From NCEH01 sp040049195 (lineage in GTDB: Bacteria; Pseudomonadota; Alphaproteobacteria; Rhizobiales; Xanthobacteraceae): 64,000 bases of DNA. The translations under genes were made by a program, and so were the position numbers. The stretch lies in the NCBI RefSeq assembly GCF_040049195.1, contig NZ_JBDZDL010000001.1; one strand, 5' to 3'. The notes beneath the pieces are model-generated. The model made no database searches and was not told the origin of the DNA. It saw only the letters and a list, made by a program, of their open reading frames with translations. Positions 1 to 8,994 of the stretch are shown here, one piece after another; position 1 is the stretch's first letter, and every line of letters begins with the position of its first letter.

Positions 1-1
1 A

Positions 2-277
2 CACAATGTCGTGACGCTCACTCCCGTGCCGGAGGTGGAAGACCCAGCGGAAGACCCCTCGCCCCAGGTGGCGCTGATCGATCCGCACGGCCACGTGCGG
101 GCGCTCGTCCAGATCGAGGAAGAGGCGATCCGCGCGGCCGTAACCCTTTATGGCGGGCGGATGAGCGAGGTCGCGCGGCGGCTCGGAATCGGGCGGTCGA
201 CGCTCTACCGTCGCCTGAACGCGCTCGGCTTAGCTGTGACGGAACCATACCGCCCGCAGGCGGTTGCCGCCGAGTAG
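2..277 (+). CDS. C-terminal end of a Fis-type (NtrC-like) response regulator, partial
   Basis: The reading frame is open to the left window edge, so this is the 3' end of a longer gene; a GTG at 11 is probably internal. The visible part ends in a Fis/HTH_8 helix-turn-helix (EEEAIRAAVTLYGGRMSEVARRLGIGRSTLYRRL), the usual C-terminal DNA-binding domain of sigma-54-dependent response regulators. The acidic, proline-rich stretch before it looks like a linker. Receiver and AAA+ domains would lie outside the window, so the exact subfamily cannot be given. It may also be a short regulator with only a receiver domain. Confidence 0.75.
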   Translation, partial: HNVVTLTPVPEVEDPAEDPSPQVALIDPHGHVRALVQIEEEAIRAAVTLYGGRMSEVARRLGIGRSTLYRRLNALGLAVTEPYRPQAVAAE

Positions 278-388
278 CAAACGTGGAAAAAGCCGTCACG
301 CCAACGCTTGTGAGTTGATGCGCGGCGGCACTCAGGCAAGCTTCCGGTGCGAGGAAGGTTGGCGTCGGCAAGGGATTTGGAGAGGCCT

Positions 389-2731
389 ATGGCCCGTCAG
401 GACAAGAAGGCATTCGCCACGGCCGCCATCCTCGCCTGCGCGCTGATCGCGGGTGCGCCCGCGGGCATCGCGGAGAGCCCGGTGATGGGCGACGCAGGCA
501 TGGGCACCGCCACGAGCCCTGCCGCCGCAGCGCCACCTGCCCAGCCGGCGGGGGACGCGGCGCCAAGTCATCTCCAGGGGCAGGCGCCGACACCGGGCGA
601 TTCCAGCCCGGAACCGCGCCTGGCCGCGCCACGTGCGGCCGAAACCGCGCCGGAACAACCCTCCCAGGCGAGCGCGGTCGTGCGCTCGACCCCGCCGAAT
701 GGTGTGGAAGGCGTGCTGCAGGCCATTCGCCCGGCCGCACCGGACGCCGCCGCATCCCAGCCCAGCGCCCCGCCGGAGGCGGCTCCCGCCGTTGCCGAGA
801 CGCCGGTGCCGGACGAATCCACCGCACAGGCGGCCAAGGAAGACCCGCAGGCCGCCATCGACCGCATGGCCCAGCCCGCGAATGAGGAACTGACCGCGCC
901 GCCTGCGGCGCTTGCGCCGCCCACCCGCGATGCGGCCGTGCCGCCGCCGTCTTCCAATCCCGCATCATCCGCCGCGACCGCGAAGGCACCCGAGACCGTT
1001 CCGCCGGCTGGCGCCGCTTCGAACAACCCGCCGGTGGACACCACGCCGGCCCAGGCCGCAGCCCCGGCTCCCGCAGCACCGGTGCAGGCGCAAACACCGC
1101 CGGACGCGCCCACGCGCACGGCCGCCCCGGCAGTCGGCTCCGCCGCGCCCGCTGCTCCTGCGAGCACCGCCGCAGCCGATCCGCTCGCCCCCATCGCCGA
1201 GCAGATTGCGAAACTGCTGGCGGTTCCCGGCGCCGATGCGTTGGTGGGTTCGGCCAAGGAGCAGGAGGCGCTGCTCACTTTCTACAAGGCCCGCATGGAT
1301 GCGCCGGTCTTCGTCGACGCCTCGGGCTTCAACGCGCGCGGCAAGGCCGTGCTCGCGCGCTTCGCCGCCGCCGCTGAGGACGGGCTGGAGCCAAGCGATT
1401 ATGCGCGTCCGCGCCTCTCTCCCGGCGCCGATCCGCTGGCGCTGGCGCGTGCCGAACTGAAGCTTGCCGCCACGGCCCTTCTCTATGCACGGCACGCCCA
1501 GGCCGGCCGGTTTGATCCGAGCCGCATTTCCGAACTGGTCGTTCCGACCCGCAGCTTCCCGGACGCGCTCGAGGTGCTATCGAATCTCAGCACCACGTCG
1601 GACGCGAACGCGGCTCTTCAATCCTACAATCCGCCGCATGAAGGCTATCGCGCGCTCAAGGCGCAGCTGGCCTCGAGCCGCACGGTTTCCTCCTCCGCGC
1701 CGGTCGTCCGCATCCCGCCGGGCCCGACGCTGCGGCCGGGCGATGCCGATTCCCGCGTTCCGGCCCTGCGGACCCGTCTTGGGGTGCGCGGCGGCAATGA
1801 CCGGATGTATGACGGCGACCTGGTGGATGCGGTGAAGATGTTCCAGGCCAGCAACGGCCTCGACCCCGATGGGGTCATCGGCGCCAGCACCATTTCCGCC
1901 TTGAATGTCGCGGCCTCAGCCCATGGCGTGGACCGCACCGCCGATATCATCGCCAATATGGAGCGCTGGCGCTGGCTGCCGCGCGACATCGGCACGACGC
2001 GGGTGATGGTGAACATTCCCGAGTTCACGGTCCGAATCTATGACAACGACCGCGAAGTCCACGAGACCCGCGTCGTTGTGGGCAAGCCGGAAACGCCGAC
2101 GCCCCTGCTGAGCCACGACATGGAATATGTCGTGCTCAATCCCTATTGGAACATTCCGCCGAGCATCGCCCGCAAGGAGATGCTGCCCAAGCTGCAGGCC
2201 GACCCTTATTTCCTCGCCCGCCAGGGCATGGAAGTGGTGCGCAACGGGCGGGTGGTGGACCCCGGCTCGGTGAACTGGAATGCCGGCCTCGGCGGCTATT
2301 CCTTCCGCCAGCCTCCTGGCGAGCGCAACGCGCTTGGTCGCATCAAGTTCATGTTCCCGAACAACCAGTCCGTCTACCTGCACGACACGCCATCGAAAGC
2401 CCTGTTCGCACGGGACAAGCGGGCCTTTTCCCATGGTTGCATCCGGGTGCAGGAGCCGCTGAAATTCGGCGAGGTTATTTTCAACCTCGGCCTCGGCTCT
2501 ACCGAATGGACCGATGCCAAGATCGGCAAGATGCTCGGCGGAGCGGAGCGCTACATCAACCTGAAGCACCATATTCCGGTGCATCTCGTCTATTTCACCG
2601 CCTTCGTGGAAAATGGACGGTTGCAGATGCGCGAAGACGTTTACGGCATCAACGAAAAGGTCAAAGCCCAGCTCGGCCTTTCTGGTGGCCAAACCATGGC
2701 GGCCGGCCGGCCGCTGTCTGCGGCCCGCTGA
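389..2731 (+). CDS. L,D-transpeptidase, YcbB-like, with long Ala/Pro-rich N-terminal region
   Basis: Predicted periplasmic enzyme of about 780 residues that forms 3-3 peptidoglycan cross-links or attaches proteins to peptidoglycan. After a signal peptide (about residues 1-28), residues 30-290 are low-complexity Ala/Pro/Thr. A YcbB-type scaffold follows, then a PG_binding_1 repeat (about 445-515), then a YkuD catalytic domain (about 535-700) with the SHGCIR motif; the catalytic Cys is near residue 684. I chose ATG 389 over an upstream in-frame start because GGAGAGG precedes it and it gives a clean signal peptide. The next gene is another envelope protein on the same strand. The disordered N-terminus is far longer than in E. 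coli YcbB and could span the periplasm. Confidence 0.9.
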   Translation: MARQDKKAFATAAILACALIAGAPAGIAESPVMGDAGMGTATSPAAAAPPAQPAGDAAPSHLQGQAPTPGDSSPEPRLAAPRAAETAPEQPSQASAVVRSTPPNGVEGVLQAIRPAAPDAAASQPSAPPEAAPAVAETPVPDESTAQAAKEDPQAAIDRMAQPANEELTAPPAALAPPTRDAAVPPPSSNPASSAATAKAPETVPPAGAASNNPPVDTTPAQAAAPAPAAPVQAQTPPDAPTRTAAPAVGSAAPAAPASTAAADPLAPIAEQIAKLLAVPGADALVGSAKEQEALLTFYKARMDAPVFVDASGFNARGKAVLARFAAAAEDGLEPSDYARPRLSPGADPLALARAELKLAATALLYARHAQAGRFDPSRISELVVPTRSFPDALEVLSNLSTTSDANAALQSYNPPHEGYRALKAQLASSRTVSSSAPVVRIPPGPTLRPGDADSRVPALRTRLGVRGGNDRMYDGDLVDAVKMFQASNGLDPDGVIGASTISALNVAASAHGVDRTADIIANMERWRWLPRDIGTTRVMVNIPEFTVRIYDNDREVHETRVVVGKPETPTPLLSHDMEYVVLNPYWNIPPSIARKEMLPKLQADPYFLARQGMEVVRNGRVVDPGSVNWNAGLGGYSFRQPPGERNALGRIKFMFPNNQSVYLHDTPSKALFARDKRAFSHGCIRVQEPLKFGEVIFNLGLGSTEWTDAKIGKMLGGAERYINLKHHIPVHLVYFTAFVENGRLQMREDVYGINEKVKAQLGLSGGQTMAAGRPLSAAR

Positions 2732-2774
2732 GAAAATACGGCCAAGTTCCTGATTATGGCTCGCTTCAAGCTTG

Positions 2775-2796
2775 CATGTGGCAATGTTGCCACATG
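2775..2796. promoter_or_regulatory. 22-bp perfect palindrome, candidate operator
   Basis: Arms CATGTGGCAA (2775-2784) and TTGCCACATG (2787-2796) are perfectly complementary around a 2-bp centre. It lies 44 bp after the L,D-transpeptidase stop and about 180 bp before the DUF882 gene. No T-run follows, so an operator is more likely than a terminator. The cognate regulator is unknown. Confidence 0.55.
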
Positions 2797-2972
2797 GAAC
2801 CAGCACGTTTTTGCCATACTCGCCCGTTAGTCACGCTGCTGTGACCTTGCGGACCGGTTGATAAGCCGAGCAAGCTTGGGGTGGGGGCGAGGGGCGTCAA
2901 CGTGCCCTTAACCGAACCCGATAAGACTCTGTTGAGCTTCGCGCCGCGCGACCAACCGGTTGCGCGACTGAG

Positions 2973-4475
2973 ATGAATCTGAGCCTCGGGTTCGAGCCTT
3001 TGCAAAAAACATCCCGTTCCGTATCGCAGATCGTTTCCCGCGCCTTCAGGGTGAAAGGGATGCGTACTCTCGCGATCGCCGTCGCCATCGTCGCCGGCGG
3101 CGCCACGTCTCTGCAGAATGCCGTCGCCAATGGCGACACCCGCACCCTCTACATCGAGAACATGCATACGGGCGAAAAGGGCGCGTTCACCTTCAAGAAG
3201 GAAGGCCGCTACGATCCCGAGGTTCTCAAGAAGCTGAGCTGGCTCCTGCGCGACTGGCGCAAGGAAGAGCCCATCGACATGGATCCCCAGCTGTTCGACC
3301 TGATCTGGGAGGTCTATCGCGACGTGGATGCCAAGGAGAGCATCCATGTGGTGTGCGGTTATCGCTCGCCGGCTACCAACGCCATGCTCCGCGCCCGCAG
3401 CAAGGGCGTCGCCGAGCAGAGCCAGCATACCCGCGGCAAGGCGATGGATTTCTACATTCCCGGCGTGAACCTCGCCGATCTGCGCGCCGCCGGCCTGCGG
3501 CTGCAACGCGGCGGGGTCGGTTTCTATCCAACCTCCGGTTCGCCGTTCGTGCACATGGATACCGGCGGCGTGCGCATGTGGCCGCGCATGACCCACGACC
3601 AGCTCGTGAAGGTGTTCCCGGACGGCAAGACCGTGCATATCCCCGCCGACGGCAAGCCGCTCGCCAATTACAACGCGGCGGTGGCCGAGCTTGAGGCGCG
3701 CGGCGGCAAGGCCGCGACGGTCGTTGCCTCCGACGATAGCGGCAAGGGAATCAAGAATTTCTTCGCCTCGCTGTTCGGCAAGAAGGGCGGCGACGACGAC
3801 GAGGGCGCGGACGAGGCACCGGCCCGCACCAGGGTCGCCACCGCGAAGACTTCGCCGGTCAGCGACGCCGAAACCGCCTCCACCGGCACGTCGGCGGCGC
3901 CCACGAGCCGGGTCGCGATCGCCGCGGCCCCCGTTCCCGCCGCCCGCCCGGCGGAAATCGCCGCCGCTCTCGCCACCGCGCAGCAGACCGCCCAGGCGAC
4001 GATGGCGCCGTTGCCGCTCAAGCGGCCGAACGCACCCGCCCAGCCCGCTCCGGTGCAGACCGCCGCGCTTGGCCCGGTGCCGCTGCCCGCCGTCATCACG
4101 CGCGGCACCGAGGCGCCGCCACCGCCTGCACTCGGATACGCGCCGGCCAACGACCCGATGGCGGGCATGCCGCAGAATCTTGTGATGTCGGCGGGGCCTC
4201 AGCCCAAGCTGCGCGAAAAGACCAGGGCGGCGGAAATTCCCTTCGGCCGCATGTTCCTGGCGCCGAGCCTGACCGCCGAACCTTATCTGCGCGCGCCGGA
4301 AATGCGGGTCTTCACGGCCTTCCTGACCGCGCCGCGCGAAGTGGTGGCCATGGGCTTCTCTTATGACGCGACCGGCGGCCTCTCGACCCAGCGCTTTTCC
4401 GGGCCCGCCATCGCATCGCTTCCCACTTATATGTTCGCGTCCGCAAACGTGCGCCTGACCCAGCGCATTCCCTGA
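2973..4475 (+). CDS. DUF882 (YcbK/peptidase M15-like) envelope protein with long C-terminal extension
   Basis: This 500-residue protein carries a DUF882/M15-type metallopeptidase-like domain at about residues 55-225. Zinc-site motifs are visible: SQHTRGKAMDFY (His and Asp) and FVHMDTGGVRMWPRM (second His). The family is related to peptidoglycan-cleaving carboxypeptidases, and the L,D-transpeptidase upstream supports a cell-wall role. The hydrophobic stretch MRTLAIAVAIVAGG (from 3060) is the signal or anchor; ATG 2973 gives a longer charged N-terminus and ATG 3060 is a possible start. Residues about 245-500 are Ala/Pro-rich and low complexity, ending in a more ordered tail. Enzymatic activity is not proven by sequence. 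Confidence 0.8.
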   Translation: MNLSLGFEPLQKTSRSVSQIVSRAFRVKGMRTLAIAVAIVAGGATSLQNAVANGDTRTLYIENMHTGEKGAFTFKKEGRYDPEVLKKLSWLLRDWRKEEPIDMDPQLFDLIWEVYRDVDAKESIHVVCGYRSPATNAMLRARSKGVAEQSQHTRGKAMDFYIPGVNLADLRAAGLRLQRGGVGFYPTSGSPFVHMDTGGVRMWPRMTHDQLVKVFPDGKTVHIPADGKPLANYNAAVAELEARGGKAATVVASDDSGKGIKNFFASLFGKKGGDDDEGADEAPARTRVATAKTSPVSDAETASTGTSAAPTSRVAIAAAPVPAARPAEIAAALATAQQTAQATMAPLPLKRPNAPAQPAPVQTAALGPVPLPAVITRGTEAPPPPALGYAPANDPMAGMPQNLVMSAGPQPKLREKTRAAEIPFGRMFLAPSLTAEPYLRAPEMRVFTAFLTAPREVVAMGFSYDATGGLSTQRFSGPAIASLPTYMFASANVRLTQRIP

Positions 4476-4492
4476 GGACGCGGGCTCCGCTC

Positions 4493-5236
4493 CTAGCCGG
4501 CGCGGGAGCGCCGGCGGGCGGGCTCGGCCTTGTCCTTGGACGGGCTGGCAACCTCGGTTTCCGATTCGGGAGCACCGGCCGGCAGGTTGCGGAACTTCGC
4601 GGTGCGCAGAATATGGGTGCGCATCACATGGGCGGCGCGCTCCGCATCCCGCGATTCCAGCGCGGCCAGCAATTCACGGATTTCGCCGAGCGCGCTGGTC
4701 GGGCGCGGTGAGCCGACGCTGGTGCGCTGGATCCAATGCACCTTGTCCAGCAGATTCACGAGGATGCCTTGAATCAGGTGGTTGCCGGCGGCGCTGTAGA
4801 TTGCGCGGTGGGTTTGCAGATCGAGCGCGAAATATTCTTCGACCCGTCCCTCCGCAATCTCCGTGCCGAACGCCTCGAACGCCCGCCGCAGCTTGGAAAC
4901 CTCCTCGGAAGACATGCGCTCTGCCGCGAGCCCCGCGACCGCCGGCTCCAGAATCAGGCGCAACTCGAACACCTCGTTCATCTCGGCGTCGGTGAGGCCC
5001 TTCACATAGGTGCCGCTCTGGGGCGACACGGCAATCCACCCCTCGCCCTGAAGGCGGGCGAGGGCGGTGCGGATGGGCGAGCGTCCGACGCCCAGTTCCG
5101 CCGCCAGCCGCACTTCACTCAGCTTTTCGCCGGGCGCGAACCGGCGGTCCATGATGCGCGACTTGATCTCACGATAAGATGCCGCGGCCCGTCCAATATC
5201 TGTTGTGGCGAGGTTGCTTTCGATCATAGGACGCAT
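4493..5236 (-). CDS. GntR-family regulator, FCD subfamily
   Basis: This 247-residue regulator has an N-terminal winged helix (about 20-85, with LAAELGVGRSPIRTALARLQGEGWI) and a C-terminal FCD ligand domain. The conserved metal/ligand positions are visible as LDLQTHRAIYSAAGNH and a later HIL motif. The tail is lysine/arginine-rich. It is the last gene of a minus-strand run (importer, crotonase, acyl-CoA ligase), 7 bp after the ligase stop, so it probably senses an acid or CoA-ester-related metabolite of that pathway. A candidate operator with three CTAG boxes lies upstream of the first gene of the run (10865-10886). Confidence 0.85.
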   Translation of the reverse strand: MRPMIESNLATTDIGRAAASYREIKSRIMDRRFAPGEKLSEVRLAAELGVGRSPIRTALARLQGEGWIAVSPQSGTYVKGLTDAEMNEVFELRLILEPAVAGLAAERMSSEEVSKLRRAFEAFGTEIAEGRVEEYFALDLQTHRAIYSAAGNHLIQGILVNLLDKVHWIQRTSVGSPRPTSALGEIRELLAALESRDAERAAHVMRTHILRTAKFRNLPAGAPESETEVASPSKDKAEPARRRSRAG

Positions 5237-5243
5237 GGAGCTT

Positions 5244-7373
5244 TCAATCGGAGCGAGCGGATTTTGGTATAATCACGCAATCGAGTGCACTGCAACCCGA
5301 GCCCGCGGCGAATACAGCAAGCGGATTGATTTCAACCTCGGAAATTTCCCCCGAGAAATCGGCGAGAAAAGTTGAAAGCGCGCTGATGATCTGCGCTACC
5401 GCGATTTTGTCTGCCGGTTGCTTGCCGCGCCATCCGTCCAGCAGGCGCGACACTTGCGTGGTGCCGAGCGCATCCAGCGCCTGCTCCGGCGTGATGGGCG
5501 CGAGACGTACCGCCACATCCTTGTAGAGTTCCACCTCGACCCCCCCCGCGCCCATGACGATCAGCGGGCCGAAATCGGGATCCGTGCGCCCGCCGATGAA
5601 CAATTCGGCGACGGGGGATGCTTGTTCCTGCACCAGCAGGCCGAGCACGGCGCCGGTTTTCACGGCCGCCGCCGCCTCCAGCATGCGCTCGGCGGCGCGG
5701 TGGACGTCCTCGGGCGTCTTCAGCCCCACCTTCACCAGCCCGGCATCGGACTTGTGGACGAGATTCTCCACCAAGCCCTTCAGCACCACGGGATAGCCGA
5801 ACGCCTGCGCAGCTTCGACGGCCGCCTCGGCGGTCGTGACCTGCATTTCGCGGGGGCCAGCGATGCCATAGCCCGCCAGCACGTCCTTCGCCTCGCGCTC
5901 GGTGGCAAGGCGGTTCGCCGGAATCTCCTTCATCCGCGCCCGCGCCGCAGCAGCGTGCGTGGAAACCCCCTCGGCGCGAACCGGCGTCTGCGTCGCGGCC
6001 CAGCGGCCATACCGCGAGAGCGCCATCATCCCGGCGCGGGTGCCGCGCAGGTAGGGGACGCCGAGCGCTTTTGCGGCGGCGTTCAGCTCCACGTGCGGCT
6101 GGTCGGAAAGATTGGACAGCGCCACCAGCGGCTTGCCGCTGTCCTGCGCACCCGCCGCCACAGATTTCAGCAGCGCCGAATAGCGTGCCGCCTGCTGCGC
6201 GCCGAGCCCGAAGGGGGCGTCCTGCAACAGTACCAGAAGGCCCACGTCCTCCTGGCTGGTGATCGCTCGCGCACAGCCGCGCGCCACCTCCGGGTCGTAG
6301 AGCCCGGCCCAGGTGAGATCGAGCGGATTGCCGATATGGGCATAGTCCGGCAGCAGGCGGGTCAATTCTTCCGCCGTGTGCGGGGCGATGGGGGCAAATT
6401 CAAAGCCCACCTCTTCTGCCATGTCGAGCGCGAGCGCGATTTCCCCGCCCGAGAGCGAGAGCGCCGCCGCCTTGCGCCCTGTCGGCAGTTGCGCGAGCTG
6501 CGAGACCAGCAATGCGGTCTCAATCAGTTCGTCGAGCGAGAACACCTGGATCGCGCCCGCGTCGGCGAGCGCGGCATCGCACGCCTCAACGCTGCCGGCG
6601 ACCGCGCCGGTATGGGCCTTCACCGCTTCCTGCCCTTTGGCGGAGCGGCCACTCTTCAGCACGATGACCGGCTTTCCCTTGGCCCGCGCGCGCCGCAGCG
6701 CCGCGATGAAATGCTGGGGCTTCTTGATCTGCTCGGCGAACACCACGATGGTCGTCACCGCCGGATCATCGAGGAAGGCCTCGATATAATCGGCTGCGGT
6801 GGTCACGGCCTCGTTGCCGGAAGTCACCACATAGCTGAAGCTAAGCCCGCGAGCCGAATTCAGCAGGGCGATGCCCACCGAGCCGCTCTGCAGCACCGCT
6901 GCAATGCCGCCGCGCGCGATTTGGTCCGGCAGCGAGGTGCCGAACAGCGCGGTCTTGCCGGCGAAATTCAGCAGGCCCAGGCAATTGGGTCCGCAGACCG
7001 CGAGATCGTGCTCGCGCGCGATCCGCACCAATTCCGCCTGCGCGGCCACGCCCTCCGGGCCGGTTTCGCCGAACCCGCTGGAGAGGATGACCAGGGCGCC
7101 CGCGCCCTTGGCCACCGCCTCGCTGGCGACACCGGCCACCGCCTCGGCACCCACCGCCACGAATACCGCATCCACGGTGCCCGGGATCTCCGCGAGGCTG
7201 GCATAGGCTTTCTGGCCCAGCAGTTCGGCTCGGCGGGGGTTCACCAGATGAACCTGCCCTTCAAATCCCACATGCTGAAGGGCGTTCCAGGCGTTCAGCC
7301 CCGGCCCCACCTTGTCGGACGCACCGACGATGGCTATGGAGCGCGGCCGCAGCAGACTCTCGATACCCATCAA
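5244..7373 (-). CDS. ADP-forming acyl-CoA ligase (acetate-CoA ligase family)
   Basis: This 709-residue protein is a full-length fusion of CoA-binding, succinyl-CoA-ligase-like and ATP-grasp domains. Visible motifs are the N-terminal Rossmann CoA site (SIAIVGASDKVG), the GPNCLG loop, the phospho-histidine segment AHTGAVAGS, and the ATP-grasp segment YPVVLKGLVENLVHKSDAG. The family makes acyl-CoA from acid, CoA and ATP with release of ADP, or runs in reverse to gain ATP. Its start overlaps the stop of the crotonase gene, which indicates translational coupling. The acid used cannot be read from sequence; an aliphatic or aromatic acid brought in by the neighbouring importer is likely. Confidence 0.88.
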   Translation of the reverse strand: MMGIESLLRPRSIAIVGASDKVGPGLNAWNALQHVGFEGQVHLVNPRRAELLGQKAYASLAEIPGTVDAVFVAVGAEAVAGVASEAVAKGAGALVILSSGFGETGPEGVAAQAELVRIAREHDLAVCGPNCLGLLNFAGKTALFGTSLPDQIARGGIAAVLQSGSVGIALLNSARGLSFSYVVTSGNEAVTTAADYIEAFLDDPAVTTIVVFAEQIKKPQHFIAALRRARAKGKPVIVLKSGRSAKGQEAVKAHTGAVAGSVEACDAALADAGAIQVFSLDELIETALLVSQLAQLPTGRKAAALSLSGGEIALALDMAEEVGFEFAPIAPHTAEELTRLLPDYAHIGNPLDLTWAGLYDPEVARGCARAITSQEDVGLLVLLQDAPFGLGAQQAARYSALLKSVAAGAQDSGKPLVALSNLSDQPHVELNAAAKALGVPYLRGTRAGMMALSRYGRWAATQTPVRAEGVSTHAAAARARMKEIPANRLATEREAKDVLAGYGIAGPREMQVTTAEAAVEAAQAFGYPVVLKGLVENLVHKSDAGLVKVGLKTPEDVHRAAERMLEAAAAVKTGAVLGLLVQEQASPVAELFIGGRTDPDFGPLIVMGAGGVEVELYKDVAVRLAPITPEQALDALGTTQVSRLLDGWRGKQPADKIAVAQIISALSTFLADFSGEISEVEINPLAVFAAGSGCSALDCVIIPKSARSD

Positions 7374-8155
7374 ATCCTCGCAAAAACCGGCTCGCGCTTT
7401 TCGGTGAAAGCTTTGGGGCCTTCATGAGCGTCCGGATGGGAGAACACCTGCTGGCAGATCTCCTCCTCGAACTGCGCCATGGCGCTCCAGCCCTCGCGCA
7501 TGTTGAAGGCGATCGCTTCGCGGGTGGCGCGGATCGCGTTGGGGGAGGCCTTGGAGATGCGCCGCGCGATGGCGGTGGCCTCTTCCATGAGCTTTTCGCG
7601 CGGCACCACCTTGGTGATGAGCCCGAGCTCCTGCGCGGTCTTGGCGTCGAAATTCTCGCCGATCAGCAGGATGTCGAGCGCGCGGTTGCGGCCGACCAGG
7701 CGCGGCAGGCGGGTGAGGCCCATGCCCCAGCTCGGCACCATGCCGATATAGGCATCGCCAGCGCGGAAGATGGCATTGTCCGCCGCGATGCGAATGTCGC
7801 ATACCCAGCCGATGGCGGTGCCGCCGCCGATGCAATAGCCGTGGATGGCGCTGACCACCGGCACGAAATAGCCCTCCAGTCGGTTCAGCGTGCGGCGGCC
7901 GAGTTCGCGGAAGGCCTTGGCTGCTTCTGGCCCGCCGAAATCGCGTTCCTGCCGCAGGTCGCCGCCGGCGCTGAAGGCTTTCTCGCCCGTGCCGGTGAGG
8001 ATGACGCAGCGCGCCTCGCCCTCGGATTCCACCGTATCAAGGGCGGCGATCAGGGCTTCCAGCACGGCGGAGGAGAGGGCGTTGACCGGGGGATTGTTGA
8101 GGGTCAGCGTCACGACATGGCCGTCGCGCGCGATCTTCACGAGGGGATCGCTCAT
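7370..8155 (-). CDS. Enoyl-CoA hydratase/isomerase family (crotonase) protein
   Basis: This 261-residue crotonase-fold protein has normal family length. The oxyanion-hole segments are clear: EKAFSAGGDLRQE and HGYCIGGGTAIGWVCD. At the two usual catalytic glutamates of enoyl-CoA hydratase I read Asp instead (FRAGDAYIGMVP and NRALDILLIG), so hydration of a simple enoyl-CoA should not be assumed; isomerase, hydrolase or lyase chemistry is equally possible. The gene sits between the importer permease and the ADP-forming acyl-CoA ligase and overlaps the ligase by 4 bp, so it should act on the CoA ester made by that ligase. Confidence 0.87.
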   Translation of the reverse strand: MSDPLVKIARDGHVVTLTLNNPPVNALSSAVLEALIAALDTVESEGEARCVILTGTGEKAFSAGGDLRQERDFGGPEAAKAFRELGRRTLNRLEGYFVPVVSAIHGYCIGGGTAIGWVCDIRIAADNAIFRAGDAYIGMVPSWGMGLTRLPRLVGRNRALDILLIGENFDAKTAQELGLITKVVPREKLMEEATAIARRISKASPNAIRATREAIAFNMREGWSAMAQFEEEICQQVFSHPDAHEGPKAFTEKREPVFARI

Positions 8156-8181
8156 GGACTTTCTCCAATCTTATTTTCTAT

Positions 8182-8973
8182 TCAGTGGTCGTTGGCCAAG
8201 CCCTTGGGCTTGCCCCAAAAAACCAGGCGCACGTGGAAGAAGCGCACCATGGCGTGCAGGGCGATGCCGAGCAGGGCGAGCACCACCAGCACCGCGAACA
8301 TGCCGGACACGTCCATGTTGTAGTTCAGCTGCATCAGCAGATTGCCGAGACCGCGATCGGCGCCGATGAATTCGCCCACCAGCGCGCCGGTGATGGAAAA
8401 GACGATGGCGACGTTCAGCCCGGCGAAGATGAAGGGCAGCGAATTGGGGAACACCACCATGTGGAATTCCTGCCAGCGCGAGGCGACCAGCGACCGCATC
8501 AGGTCGATCTTCTCAGCTTCGATGGTGGAGAAGCCGATGATGGCGTTGATGAGCACGGGAAAGAACGAAATGATCGCGGCGATGGCGATCTTGGACTCGA
8601 TCCCGATGCCCACCCACACGACGATGAGCGGCGCGAGCGCCACCTTCGGCAGGGCCTGGAAGCCGACGAGATAGGGCATCAGCGCACGCTCGATCAGCTC
8701 GGAGCGGGTGACAAGGAACGCACAGGCCACCGCCGCCATCGAACCGATGAGAAAGCCCGCAAGGGCCTCGAACAGAGTGACAAGGGTGGCCCCCACCAGC
8801 AGACCGCGGTCGAAGATGATCCAGAGCGCGCGCAACACGGACGAGGGCGGCGGGATGAGCAGCGCCGACACGCCGAATAGGCGGGGCAGCGCCTCCCACA
8901 GGCCGAAGATGATGATGCCGGCGACCAGCGGTGGGCCATACCGGTGCATGAGCTGCTTGAGACGCGAATTCAT
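8182..8973 (-). CDS. ABC transporter permease, SsuC/TauC type
   Basis: This 263-residue inner-membrane permease has about six hydrophobic helices and a BPD_transp_1 domain with an EAA-type loop (YLVGFQALPKVALAPLIVVW) that contacts the ATPase. It is typical in length for sulfonate/nitrate/taurine-type importers. It lies 21 bp after the ATPase gene in one operon with the binding protein, crotonase, acyl-CoA ligase and GntR regulator. The context suggests uptake of an organic acid rather than taurine, since no sulfonate-cleaving enzyme is nearby; this is inference. Confidence 0.88.
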   Translation of the reverse strand: MNSRLKQLMHRYGPPLVAGIIIFGLWEALPRLFGVSALLIPPPSSVLRALWIIFDRGLLVGATLVTLFEALAGFLIGSMAAVACAFLVTRSELIERALMPYLVGFQALPKVALAPLIVVWVGIGIESKIAIAAIISFFPVLINAIIGFSTIEAEKIDLMRSLVASRWQEFHMVVFPNSLPFIFAGLNVAIVFSITGALVGEFIGADRGLGNLLMQLNYNMDVSGMFAVLVVLALLGIALHAMVRFFHVRLVFWGKPKGLANDH

Positions 8974-8994
8974 GGCATTTGCTTTCCGATGCGC

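Noticed and set aside
5418..7427. A plus-strand open frame opposite the acyl-CoA ligase
   Set aside because: Antisense shadow of a motif-supported ligase gene.
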